Of a stretch of DNA of 42,692 bases, positions 34,567 through 42,568 are shown piece by piece. The notes below the pieces were generated by a model. The model made no database searches and had not been told where the DNA came from. It saw only the letters and a list, made by a program, of their open reading frames with translations. Position numbers and translations under genes: made by a program. The stretch's first letter is position 1. Each line of letters opens with the position of its first letter. The stretch comes from Candidatus Gallipaludibacter merdavium (GTDB lineage: Bacteria; Bacteroidota; Bacteroidia; Bacteroidales; Paludibacteraceae). Where the stretch lies: positions 1-42,692 of the forward strand of contig JADIMG010000058.1 of NCBI GenBank assembly GCA_017694875.1, in the 5' to 3' direction.

Positions 34567-35277
34567 ATGGAAACAACAAAAACTTATTCAATGCCTCGCA
34601 TCGGTGATGCAGCACCGGAATTTACCGCCGTAACAACCCAGGGTACCATCAATTTCCCGTCTGACTACAAAGGCAAATGGAAAATTCTGTTCAGCCATCC
34701 GGCCGACTTCACCCCTGTATGTACTTCGGAATTTATGACCTTCGGAAAAATGGCCGAAGAGTTTGAAGCACTCAACTGCCAGTTGGTAGGACTCTCTGTA
34801 GATGGACTCCACAGCCACATTGCCTGGTTGCGCACCATCAAGGAAAAAATAGATTGGAAAGGTTGGAAAAATGTAGAAATCAAGTTCCCGTTAGTAGTGG
34901 ACATCACCATGGAAGTGGCCAATCTCTACGGAATGATTCAACCGGGCGAGAGCAACACATCTGCGGTACGTGCCGTGTTCTTCATTGACCCACAGGAAAA
35001 AATCCGCACGATTATGTACTATCCGCTCTCTCTGGGACGTAACTTTGACGAAATCAAGCGCGTGCTCATCGGACTGCAGACCAACGACAACTTCGGTGTG
35101 GCACTTCCGGCCGACTGGCGTCCGGGCGACGAGGTAATTGTTCCGCCGGCAGGTTCCTGCGGAGTGGCCAAGGAACGTATGGAAGGCGCTGACAATGACC
35201 TCCACTGCTATGACTGGTTCTTCTGCACCAAGCAAATCAGCAAGGAAGAAGTGGAACGCAAATTGGGACAAAAATAA
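34567..35277 (+). CDS. Prx6-type peroxiredoxin
   Basis: A 236-residue cytoplasmic thiol peroxidase that reduces H2O2 and organic peroxides. The peroxidatic Cys52 lies in HPADFTPVCTSE, the PxxxTxxC motif, and Arg135 in TSAVRAVF completes the site. The C-terminal domain carries Cys198, Cys214 and Cys220; the spacing of the last two in HCYDWFFC is that of archaeal and bacterial Prx6-group enzymes, where a resolving cysteine is used. It is read divergently from oxyR, so induction by peroxide is expected. The reductant is not evident in the window. Confidence 0.93.
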   Translation: METTKTYSMPRIGDAAPEFTAVTTQGTINFPSDYKGKWKILFSHPADFTPVCTSEFMTFGKMAEEFEALNCQLVGLSVDGLHSHIAWLRTIKEKIDWKGWKNVEIKFPLVVDITMEVANLYGMIQPGESNTSAVRAVFFIDPQEKIRTIMYYPLSLGRNFDEIKRVLIGLQTNDNFGVALPADWRPGDEVIVPPAGSCGVAKERMEGADNDLHCYDWFFCTKQISKEEVERKLGQK

Positions 35278-35314
35278 TACAAGTACACTAACCTAAAGCC
35301 ATAACTTTGAAAGT

Positions 35315-35347
35315 AAAGGGTGATTGCCGTAACAGCAGTCACCCTTT
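35315..35347. terminator. terminator between the peroxiredoxin and amylase genes
   Basis: A 13-bp stem (35315-35327 with 35335-35347, one G:U pair) with a 7-nt loop, starting 38 bases after the peroxiredoxin stop. The following T-runs are short, so the efficiency is uncertain. Confidence 0.6.
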
Positions 35348-35385
35348 CATCACACTTATATAGTAACAGTTAGATAATAAACAGA

Positions 35386-36717
35386 CTATTTTGCCATTAC
35401 GCAATAGCCCCATGGAGCCAGGTTCAAGGTAAAGTCTTCGCCCACTTCCACTTGCTTGCCGTCGTAGGTCGTATAAGTGCCGGCTGCCAACTGCAAATCG
35501 TCGATGGTCAGCGGTTCAGAGCTAAAGTTAAACACACCCACTACCACATTGCCTTCCTGTTCGCGCACACAGGCAAACACAGAAGGAGCAGCTGTTTCCA
35601 AGCGTACCATTTTGGCACCCAGCTCATTGCTGCGCAATGCCTTGTTAGCCTTGCGGAAAGCGTTCATCTGTTGATAGAACTTGATTTGAGGAGCAGATGG
35701 ATTAACGGTCATAGTGTCTTTTTCAAAGAATTCCAGACGTTTGTCCATGCCATATTCCTGACCGGTATAAATGAGCGGCATGCCCGGTACTACATAAGTA
35801 AAGGCCGCCATAGCTTCTGCACCTTGTCCCATGCGTTCAAACTCGGTTCCGTTCCATGAGTTCTCATCGTGGTTGCTGGTAAAGTTCATGCGGATGGCAT
35901 AAGAAGGGAATACAGTGTCAGCTTTGGCAAAATAGCTCCACATGTCTTCCACTGTCTTTTCACCTTGAGCCACCTTGTTCATAATGTGGTGCAACTCCCA
36001 ACCATAATACATGTCAAATGCCTCTACATTCAACTCTGCCTTTTCAGCTTCTGCCAAAGTAAAGAGGTCAGAACGTTTTGCACGCATCACCTTCATAGCG
36101 TTTTCCCAAAAATCGGTTGGCACTTCGCTGGCCACATCGCAACGGAAGCCGTCAATGCCGATGCTGTCCACCCACCATGCCATAGCGTCGGTCATGGCTG
36201 CACGCATGTCATTATTGTCGTAATTCAGTTCGGCAATGTCATACCAGTCGTAGTTCACCACAAGATTGCCCAGCGAGTCGCGCATGTGCCATCCTTCGTT
36301 GTTCACCCAAGGATGATCTGGAGCAGTGTGGTTGGCCACCCAATCGAGAATCACTTTCATGCCCAATTCATGTGCCTTGTTCAGGAAAGATGCAAAATCG
36401 GCACGTGTTCCGAATTCAGGGTTGAATGCGCAATAGTCCTTAATGGCATAATAGCTACCCAGAGTGCCTTTGCGTTCCAGCACGCCAATCGGCTGGATAG
36501 GCATAACCCAGATAATGTCCACACCCAATTCTTTCAGACGGGGCAATTCAGCCTCAGCAGCCTTGAAGGTGCCCTCTGGCGTAAACTGACGGGTGTTCAA
36601 TTCGTAAATAGTAGCATCGTAGCTGTAGCAAGGATGGTGCTTCGGTTGGCAACTCTCTTGCTTTTGTCCGCAGGCAGCCAACAGGGCGGCCAGCGCTAGA
36701 AACCAGATTTTCTTCAT
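35386..36717 (-). CDS. GH13 alpha-amylase family lipoprotein
   Basis: A 443-residue alpha-amylase. The lipobox is at Cys16 (LLAAC). The barrel starts near residue 33 (ATIYELNTRQF) with the GH13 motifs DWVANH (125-130), GFRCD with nucleophile Asp194, acid Glu223 in LFTLAEAE, and SNHDENSWNG with Asp284. The C-terminal beta domain is at about 375-443. It is short for a GH13 enzyme, without extra modules. It should cut alpha-1,4 bonds of starch or maltodextrin outside the cytoplasm. It lies 59 bases after the larger amylase gene, probably in one transcript. Confidence 0.92.
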   Translation of the reverse strand: MKKIWFLALAALLAACGQKQESCQPKHHPCYSYDATIYELNTRQFTPEGTFKAAEAELPRLKELGVDIIWVMPIQPIGVLERKGTLGSYYAIKDYCAFNPEFGTRADFASFLNKAHELGMKVILDWVANHTAPDHPWVNNEGWHMRDSLGNLVVNYDWYDIAELNYDNNDMRAAMTDAMAWWVDSIGIDGFRCDVASEVPTDFWENAMKVMRAKRSDLFTLAEAEKAELNVEAFDMYYGWELHHIMNKVAQGEKTVEDMWSYFAKADTVFPSYAIRMNFTSNHDENSWNGTEFERMGQGAEAMAAFTYVVPGMPLIYTGQEYGMDKRLEFFEKDTMTVNPSAPQIKFYQQMNAFRKANKALRSNELGAKMVRLETAAPSVFACVREQEGNVVVGVFNFSSEPLTIDDLQLAAGTYTTYDGKQVEVGEDFTLNLAPWGYCVMAK

Positions 36718-36776
36718 AAATGTATTCTATTTAATTGTTGTTTTTCCAAAATAGTACAAAATGGGGAGCAAAGGCA

Positions 36777-38873
36777 TTACTCGAAAATATCGAAGCTCAA
36801 CGGCTGCAACTTCACGGTCAATTGGTTACCGTTAGCTTGGATGCTGTTGCCGAAATGGGCTTTCAATTGGCTGGCATCCAATGTGGCCGGCAATTCCAGT
36901 GTGAGCTCACGCTCTGCCATACCTTTGTTGAAGGCCACTACCACTACATCGCCCATATAGACACGGGCAAAGGCCAATACATCATCATCGGAATAAAGCG
37001 GCAGATAGTCACCAAACTGGAGCGGCAAACTGTTGCGGCGCAAGTGGGTCATGGCTTTCACCTTGGCCAGATGGGCTTCTTCCTGAGCGTTATAGCCACC
37101 GAAGCGCATCATGCGGCGGTTGTCGGGGTCATTGCCGCCCGGTTCGCCATATTCATCACCCTGATAGATGCAAGGCACACCCGGAATGGTAAAGTTGATG
37201 GCTTCGAGCAAGGCCAGTTTCTTATAGGCCACAGCCGTATCGCCCACCGTAATGGTCCGGTGCCATCCTGCATATTTATGGTCTTCGTCAAACGACAGCG
37301 CACCGCCTGCCAACGAAATGAAACGGGCCTTGTCGTGGTTGCCGCTGATGTTGCCCATCACATGGTGAGCACCGTAAGCCGCAAGGCTTTCCTTGATGAC
37401 CTTGTCCAGCTCGTTCATGCTGCGGCCCTCACGTCCCAGTACATCAATAGCCGTATGGTAAATGTTGAAGTCAAACTGTGCATCCAGCATGCCCGTCTTC
37501 AGATAGCTGCCTATCAGCTCTGTGCTGCCATAGGTTTCGCCAATCTGATAAAGGTCGCGGTCGGGAAATTCCGTACGAATCTTGTGGGTCAACGTACGCC
37601 AGTACACTTCAGGAATATGTTTGCAGGCATCGTGGCGGAAGCCGTCGAAATCATAGTTTTCCAACCAATACATGGCTGAATCGGTCATGGGTTCATACAC
37701 TTCCTTGCGTTCCAAATCCAACGACGGAATGTGGCGGTCAAACCAGGTGGTCAGGCGGAATTCGTCCCACAGCTCAAAGTTGCGGCGTCCGTCGGGCGTA
37801 ATGGAATCAGTTACCCAATCCGGATGAGCCTGCAAGGTAGGGCTGTTGATGTGCATGTGGTTGGCCACATAGTCCAAAATCACATTCATATTGTGTTCAT
37901 GTGCCACACGCAACATCTCACGCAGTTCTTCCGGTGTGGAGAAGCGGCGTTCCAGTGCCGTTACATAGATAGGCCAATAGCCGTGATAGCCGGAGAATTT
38001 GGTTTTAGGGTCGTCATATTGTCCCCATGCGTCGTATGGATTTTGGGTAATCGGAGAAATCCAAATGGTGGTAATGCCCAGACTGTCAAAAAATCCCTCT
38101 TCAATCTTTTGGGTAATACCCTTGATGTCACCGCCCTGATAATCCACAATGTCGAGTACTTCCGGACTGTTCATTTTCCAGTCGTTGGCTGTATTGCCAT
38201 TGTTGAAGCGGTCAATCATCAGTGAATACAACACTTGCGACTGTTTGTCGTGGCGGCTCACCTGAGCCACATCCAGCAAAGGCTTGCCATATTCCAATGG
38301 CACCAGAATGTCGGAGAACAGCATATCGCCGCCGAACGCATAAACACGCAAATAGCTGCGTTTGGCCACTCCATCCAACTGCGGCAATTCAACGGAAATC
38401 TCCCCTTCGCCCATGGTCACCAAAGCGGAATCAAGCACGATATTGTTCCACAAGGCAACCACTTGTTGCGGCTGTTGGGAGCAACCCAATTTTACCACAT
38501 CGTTTTCACAACCCAAAGTATAGAGCAAGGGGCGCTCGTTGGCAACTTTTTCACTATAGACAACCACCTCACGTGCCTCACCGCCTTTCCATACACGGAG
38601 CGTGCCCAAACCGTTGGCATGGCGCACACAACGGAAAGTGTTTTCCACACTGTCATAGGCAACGACACTGACAAAAGCATTGCCGGTAATGGAATCAGCC
38701 TTCTCATAAGTAGGAAAATAATCGGTCAGATAATGAACGGTTGTATCATAACGCAAATTCATCACTGAAGCAACCGGTTCTGTTTGGCTTGCATCAATGC
38801 GCATTTTGGCTTTATTACACCCAGCCGAAACAAGCAAGCCTGCCATCATCAGAAAAGGGACAAATCTTTTCAT
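36777..38873 (-). CDS. GH13 glycosidase (neopullulanase/cyclomaltodextrinase-like) lipoprotein
   Basis: A 698-residue lipoprotein (lipobox Cys19, LLVSAGC). Residues about 30-205 form beta-rich N-terminal domain(s), and the catalytic barrel begins near 213 with VLYSLMIDRFNNG, the start typical of cyclomaltodextrinase- and neopullulanase-type enzymes. GH13 motifs: DYVANH (334-339), GFRHD with Asp415, IGETY with Glu446, and GNHDKAR with Asp514. A C-terminal beta domain follows from about 620. It probably hydrolyses alpha-glucans or maltooligosaccharides together with the second amylase downstream. A perfect promoter precedes it. Confidence 0.92.
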   Translation of the reverse strand: MKRFVPFLMMAGLLVSAGCNKAKMRIDASQTEPVASVMNLRYDTTVHYLTDYFPTYEKADSITGNAFVSVVAYDSVENTFRCVRHANGLGTLRVWKGGEAREVVVYSEKVANERPLLYTLGCENDVVKLGCSQQPQQVVALWNNIVLDSALVTMGEGEISVELPQLDGVAKRSYLRVYAFGGDMLFSDILVPLEYGKPLLDVAQVSRHDKQSQVLYSLMIDRFNNGNTANDWKMNSPEVLDIVDYQGGDIKGITQKIEEGFFDSLGITTIWISPITQNPYDAWGQYDDPKTKFSGYHGYWPIYVTALERRFSTPEELREMLRVAHEHNMNVILDYVANHMHINSPTLQAHPDWVTDSITPDGRRNFELWDEFRLTTWFDRHIPSLDLERKEVYEPMTDSAMYWLENYDFDGFRHDACKHIPEVYWRTLTHKIRTEFPDRDLYQIGETYGSTELIGSYLKTGMLDAQFDFNIYHTAIDVLGREGRSMNELDKVIKESLAAYGAHHVMGNISGNHDKARFISLAGGALSFDEDHKYAGWHRTITVGDTAVAYKKLALLEAINFTIPGVPCIYQGDEYGEPGGNDPDNRRMMRFGGYNAQEEAHLAKVKAMTHLRRNSLPLQFGDYLPLYSDDDVLAFARVYMGDVVVVAFNKGMAERELTLELPATLDASQLKAHFGNSIQANGNQLTVKLQPLSFDIFE

Positions 38874-38912
38874 GGTACTTTACTTATCGTTGTATGTATA
38901 AATTTAACACGG

Positions 38913-38943
38913 CAAAGATAGTGCTTAATAAAAGTACGGCAAA
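38913..38943 (-). promoter_or_regulatory. promoter of the amylase operon
   Basis: Minus-strand TTTG (38943-38940), 19 nt, TATCTTTG (38920-38913). It lies 40 bases before the start codon at 38873. Confidence 0.75.
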
Positions 38944-39004
38944 ACACTTTCCGACGAACTGACAAATAGGATTGACGAACTGACAGAATCCTACGCCCAA
39001 TGTA

Positions 39005-39037
39005 AAATAAAAAGCCCCTACTCTCACGAGCAAGGGC
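39005..39037 (-). terminator. strong terminator with a GTGA loop
   Basis: A 10-bp stem including three G:U pairs (39028-39037 with 39014-39023) closes on a four-base GTGA loop as read on the minus strand, then CTTTTTATTTT. The opposite strand also has a T-run. Confidence 0.75.
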
Positions 39038-39078
39038 ATTCTCTTTTTATTCACTAACCATCAAAAAAATCTCCATTA

Positions 39079-39120
39079 TTATTTCACTTTACTCACTAAT
39101 TCAACGTTTCCCGGATACAT
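39079..39120 (-). CDS. possible 13-residue peptide
   Basis: A short frame MYPGNVELVSKVK inside the candidate small RNA, starting within the hairpin arm. There is no good ribosome site that I can see. It is listed because the unit otherwise has no product; it may be chance. Confidence 0.15.
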   Translation of the reverse strand: MYPGNVELVSKVK

Positions 39121-39370
39121 TGTTTCAACAAGTGTATCCGTTCGTAATCATGACGATGCAAAAGTACAGCATCCCCAACAGCTTAATGTGTATATTTTGC
39201 TATATTAGAGGGTAAGAAATGTCATACTGCACCTTTTCTGCCGTTCTTCTCCCTAAAGAGCGGACTTTTGGACCTGTCAATTTTTCCACCCCCTATTCCA
39301 CAAGAGGGTAAAAACGCCATTTGAATAGTGTTCCAATGGCATTCAAACGCCATTCGTTTACACGTCCCTA

Positions 39371-39406
39371 CCACCCGTCATTCCGCGCTCGACACGGAAT
39401 CCAGAA
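39371..39406. repeat. 36-bp interspersed repeat, copy 1
   Basis: CCACCCGTCATTCCG followed by an inverted ACGGAATCCAGAA. It matches 41308-41343 at 34 of 36 positions. The ATTCCG/CGGAAT arms form a hairpin. Confidence 0.85.
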
Positions 39407-39514
39407 GCATAGGACAATAGCGAGGGAAAAAACATAGCCAAGACAATAAACTTCCGCAAATTAGAGGCATCGCTACAATTCAACCCAATTCGGTCATTGG
39501 AAAAGCTACCCTGC

Positions 39515-39544
39515 TTGTTGAATCATAAAGAATTGCTATATTTG
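39515..39544 (+). promoter_or_regulatory. promoter of the AbiE-type module
   Basis: TTG (39515-39517), 19 nt, TATATTTG (39537-39544), 50 bases before the ATG. Just after the expected start of transcription lies an inverted repeat TTTATT/AATAAA (39563-39581) that could be an operator for the antitoxin. Confidence 0.6.
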
Positions 39545-39594
39545 CAGTCAGAAAAAAACATCTTTATTCCGACCTAATAAATATTAAAAAAACA

Positions 39595-40200
39595 ATGAAA
39601 AACACTATAGAGCAAAAGATTAGAGAAAAAATAAAACGCGGGAAATACGGAGAGGTGTTTTTTGTTTCATCGTTTCCCCAGTTTGACGTAGAATATGTTA
39701 CCAGACTTCTTGCCCAATATGAAAAAGAAGGCCTGATTACACGTATGGGCAAAGGGGTTTATGTAAAAGCCCGTAAAACAAAGTTCGGTGTGGTTTATCC
39801 TTCTGCGTTTGAACTTGCAACAGAAATTGCCAAAAGAGATAGGGCAAAAGTGGTACCATCAGGTGAAACGGCGGCCAACAGATTAGGTTTTTCCACTCAA
39901 GTGCCCATGAATGTATGTTTCTTTTCTTCTGGAACTCCCCGAAAACTTGAACTAGGCAACCGAACACTAACATTAAAACATGCTGCACCCAAAAATTTCG
40001 CTTATAAAGGCAAACTGATGCCAGAATTGGTACAAGCACTTCGCAGTATAGGAAAAGAAAACATCACAGCAGCTGATGAACAAAGGGTAGCCCAATTACT
40101 GGCTAAAACGCCTGAAACAAAAACGATAAACCACGACTTGCAGCTGGCTCCTGTATGGATAAGGCAAATCATTAAAAGAAATATGGATTCAAAAGAATAA
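39595..40200 (+). CDS. AbiEi-type antitoxin (DUF6088-like)
   Basis: A 201-residue protein resembling the antitoxin of AbiE systems. The N-terminal winged helix is seen in FFVSSFPQFDVEYVTRLL and EGLITRMGKGVYVKARK (about 23-60). The centre has VVPSGETAANRLG (about 86-98), a motif of AbiEi/DUF6088 proteins, and the C-terminus is helical. It is expected to bind its own promoter and to counteract the downstream nucleotidyltransferase toxin. The toxin gene starts 8 bases after its stop. The reading frame is intact, so the antitoxin can be made even though the toxin frame is broken. Confidence 0.85.
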   Translation: MKNTIEQKIREKIKRGKYGEVFFVSSFPQFDVEYVTRLLAQYEKEGLITRMGKGVYVKARKTKFGVVYPSAFELATEIAKRDRAKVVPSGETAANRLGFSTQVPMNVCFFSSGTPRKLELGNRTLTLKHAAPKNFAYKGKLMPELVQALRSIGKENITAADEQRVAQLLAKTPETKTINHDLQLAPVWIRQIIKRNMDSKE

Positions 40201-40208
40201 GGATTGCT

Positions 40209-41263
40209 ATGAGCAAATGGATAGATTTCACGATAGATGAACGCAAGGCAATGGTGCAAAAAGTTGCAGAACTAATGCACATAGATGAAGCGGCCGCAGA
40301 AAAAGACTGGTGGGTAACAGCGGTACTTTTTGCCTTATTCAAAACGAAAGTAGCAAAGTATCTACTCTTTAAAGGAGAAACCAGTTTAAGCAAAGGATGG
40401 AATATCATAAACCGATTTAGTGAAGACATTGACCTGGCACTCGGACGTGAGTTTTTTCTGAAAGAAAAGCAACTGACATGCGCCCAATGCTCAACCAACA
40501 CACAAATTCACCATTTAAGGGAAAAAGGACAGGATTATATTTTCGGTGAATTCAAGGAAGATTTGCAAAAGCAATTAATGACATTGGGTCTGAATGTAAA
40601 AGTTATTGCAGAAAATGAACTGCCGGACGAAAATGGTAAAACGAAAACAGTAGATCACGACAAAGACCCCTCTGTTATATATATATCCAATATCCATCAT
40701 TGTATCAGAATGAGACTACCTATGCGACACCCGTTGTAAAAATAGAAATAAGTGTTCTTTCCATGGATGAACCATTTGAAATGAAGCGCATTTCTTCCCT
40801 AATCGAACAAGTATTTCCTGATGAAGATGTCGATTCCGATATAGTCCAACACATTAAAACAGTCAGCCCGGCAAGAACGTTTCTGGAAAAAGCGTTTCTT
40901 TTATGCGAAGAATACCAGAAAAAAACACCAAGAACCTATAGAATGTCACGTCATTTATACGATTTGGAAAAACTTTCCCAAACTTCCTATATGGAAATGG
41001 CATTGAATGACTCTGATTTGTATTATGACATAGTGGAACATCGTAAGAAATTTTATCATGTGGGTTATGTAGATTATGACAAAGAACTGCCTTCGTCCAT
41101 AACCATACTGCCAACAAAAAATTTAATTCCATATTTTGAAGATGATTATAAAGCGATGCGCCTTAGCTTCATTTATGGAGACTCCTTGAATTTCGATGAA
41201 CTCCTTATTTTTTTGGAGAAACTACAGGAAAGATTTCGTCATGTTCCCGCTAAAACAAAATGA
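40209..41263 (+). pseudogene. AbiEii-type nucleotidyltransferase toxin, frameshifted at a TA repeat
   Basis: The gene is split into two frames. The first (40209-40739, 176 codons) holds the toxin core LFKGETSLSKGW (53-64) and RFSEDIDLAL (69-78), the nucleotidyltransferase signature of AbiEii. The second (through to 41263) continues with KIEISVLSMDEP and the family's helical C-terminus. The shift happens in a (TA)5T tract (40676-40686). Removing one TA makes the reading continuous as VIYIQYPSLYQNE and gives a 350-residue protein. So the gene is off as written: phase variation, decay or a base error are the possibilities. AbiEii toxins transfer nucleotides to tRNA or other targets and stop growth. 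Confidence 0.85.
40676..40686 (+). repeat. (TA)5T tract in the toxin gene
   Basis: Five TA units followed by T within the reading frame of the AbiEii-type toxin. One unit fewer restores the frame. A short tract of this kind can slip during replication. Confidence 0.85.
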
Positions 41264-41307
41264 TTGATGTACGACCTTGTAAACCACTTTCAAGAGAAAC
41301 GCCCCTC

Positions 41308-41343
41308 CCACCCGTCATTCCGTGCCCGACACGGAATCCAGAA
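41308..41343. repeat. 36-bp interspersed repeat, copy 2
   Basis: Second copy, 1937 bases after the first and in the same orientation, with a perfect 8-bp hairpin ATTCCGTG/CACGGAAT. The two copies bracket the AbiE-type module. Confidence 0.85.
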
Positions 41344-41453
41344 ACAGGAAAAAACGTACCCTGCCCATTCTAAGGCATGATACGTTTCTATGACATTACA
41401 GATGCGACCTAATTCATCTGCCTAACCAACATTCCTATTCAAACTGCCGATGC

Positions 41454-41924
41454 TCACCAACTGCCATAGACCATCAACATACGGTAAGCGATCACCAGCA
41501 CCATCATTACCAAGAAATTCGCAAAAAGAAAGAATGAGTCCACCGAAGGAACATTAAAGTAACGTTTTTTGTGCATCAACACAAGCGAGTAGATACAAAC
41601 AAACAACGTAGCTAAAGGAATTACTGCCAAAACAATCATTTTCAACAACTTCGTGTCATAAACCATTGCAATTCCCAACAGCCACGAGGGCACCAAAGCC
41701 AACAAACTCCACAACACCACTTTTACGGCATTCTCCTTTCCCCACACTTTTACATTATACCACAAAGCAATAAACACATCAATAGTGCACCAAAACCAAA
41801 ACATTGCAGACGATTCACGCAAAGCCAACGCAAAAATAGACGTCAGGAACAAGACAATTATACTCTCAGCTTTTCTTTTGTCTAAAACAGGCAAGCTACC
41901 TGCATTATTCTTTAACTCTTCCAT
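41454..41924 (-). CDS. four-helix membrane protein, paralogue of the next gene
   Basis: A 156-residue inner-membrane protein with four or five predicted helices. The ATG at 41924 (MEELKNNAGSLPVLDKRKAES) is chosen because the neighbouring paralogue starts the same way; an in-frame start at 41981 would add 19 residues. The cytoplasmic N-terminus NAGSLPVLD is shared with the neighbour (RAGKFPVLD), and so are the helix 4 to helix 5 loop (MHKKRYFNVPS) and its context. No family is recognised. It follows the paralogue by 61 bases, probably in the same transcript. Confidence 0.75.
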   Translation of the reverse strand: MEELKNNAGSLPVLDKRKAESIIVLFLTSIFALALRESSAMFWFWCTIDVFIALWYNVKVWGKENAVKVVLWSLLALVPSWLLGIAMVYDTKLLKMIVLAVIPLATLFVCIYSLVLMHKKRYFNVPSVDSFFLFANFLVMMVLVIAYRMLMVYGSW

Positions 41925-41985
41925 AACTATATAAGATTTTGAAATGATATTAGTCCAAACAAATACGACATCCCGGTTCAAGCCT

Positions 41986-42462
41986 TTAGTTTATTGCCAT
42001 TGACAAATAACATACAAACAGCAGCCCAACAGCAATACTGTCAATGGTCAGAAACAAAGGTGCAAAAGAAGGCACTCCATAAAAACGTTTCTTTAAAAAA
42101 AGCAGCAAGGTATAGATAAACACAAAGGCAGCCAGACAAACGAAAAGCACAATAGCAATCGTTAAAAGAAACGGAATATTCCTGTAGAGCGATGCCACTC
42201 CGAAAGATACGGCAGGGATATAAGATGACAACAACCAAAGCAATACCTTAAATACATGCACACGCCCCCAACTGAAAAGATTTGCCAACAAACTTACAAC
42301 CAACACAACTCCTAACAGTCCCCAATAAACGGCTATAGGGATAGTCGGTAAAAACACAGGCAGAAGAGCCACCAACACTACACCCATTACAGCTTCTATC
42401 GCATAAGCTACTTTCTCATCCAAAACCGGAAATTTGCCGGCACGATTTGTCATTTTTTCCAT
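41986..42462 (-). CDS. four-helix membrane protein of unknown function
   Basis: A 158-residue inner-membrane protein with four or five predicted helices and a short cytoplasmic N-terminus MEKMTNRAGKFPVLD. The loop LKKRFYGVPS near residue 125 matches HKKRYFNVPS in the downstream paralogue. No enzyme or transporter motif is visible. It is the upstream member of a tandem pair and lies next to the IS end at the right edge of the window. A near-match promoter element (AATCTTTG, 42474-42467) sits immediately upstream. Confidence 0.75.
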   Translation of the reverse strand: MEKMTNRAGKFPVLDEKVAYAIEAVMGVVLVALLPVFLPTIPIAVYWGLLGVVLVVSLLANLFSWGRVHVFKVLLWLLSSYIPAVSFGVASLYRNIPFLLTIAIVLFVCLAAFVFIYTLLLFLKKRFYGVPSFAPLFLTIDSIAVGLLFVCYLSMAIN

Positions 42463-42568
42463 ATCACAAAGATTTAAAGTTTAAAACCATAGCACAACAG
42501 CCATCTTTACACAAAAACATGACTCTAAAAACATCCTCCACTAATATTTCATACTATGTCCTCATTAC

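Larger units (their letters stand above)
39005..39158 (-). ncRNA. candidate small RNA or leader transcript
   Basis: On the minus strand a -7 element TACTTTTG (39166-39159) is followed by a hairpin (CGGATAC/GTATCCG arms near 39112-39140) and, about 130 bases on, a strong terminator (39014-39037) with a T-run. No gene of normal size lies between, so the unit would be an RNA of about 145 nt. It contains a 13-codon frame (39120-39079). The -33 element is weak. No known RNA family is recognised. Confidence 0.4.
38874..39594. other. 721-base intergenic region
   Basis: No protein gene of normal size is seen. From left to right it holds the amylase promoter, a terminator and a possible small RNA unit on the minus strand (39005-39166), three alternating GCCATT/AATGGC sites (39316, 39335, 39349), an ATTCCG/CGGAAT hairpin repeat (39371-39406) and the promoter of the AbiE-type module (39515-39544). 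The stretch AGAGGGTAA occurs twice (39207 and 39303). Confidence 0.6.

Noticed and set aside
35869-37679. Long plus-strand frames opposite the amylase genes
   Set aside because: Both amylases have intact catalytic motifs and lipoprotein signals; the antisense frames have none.
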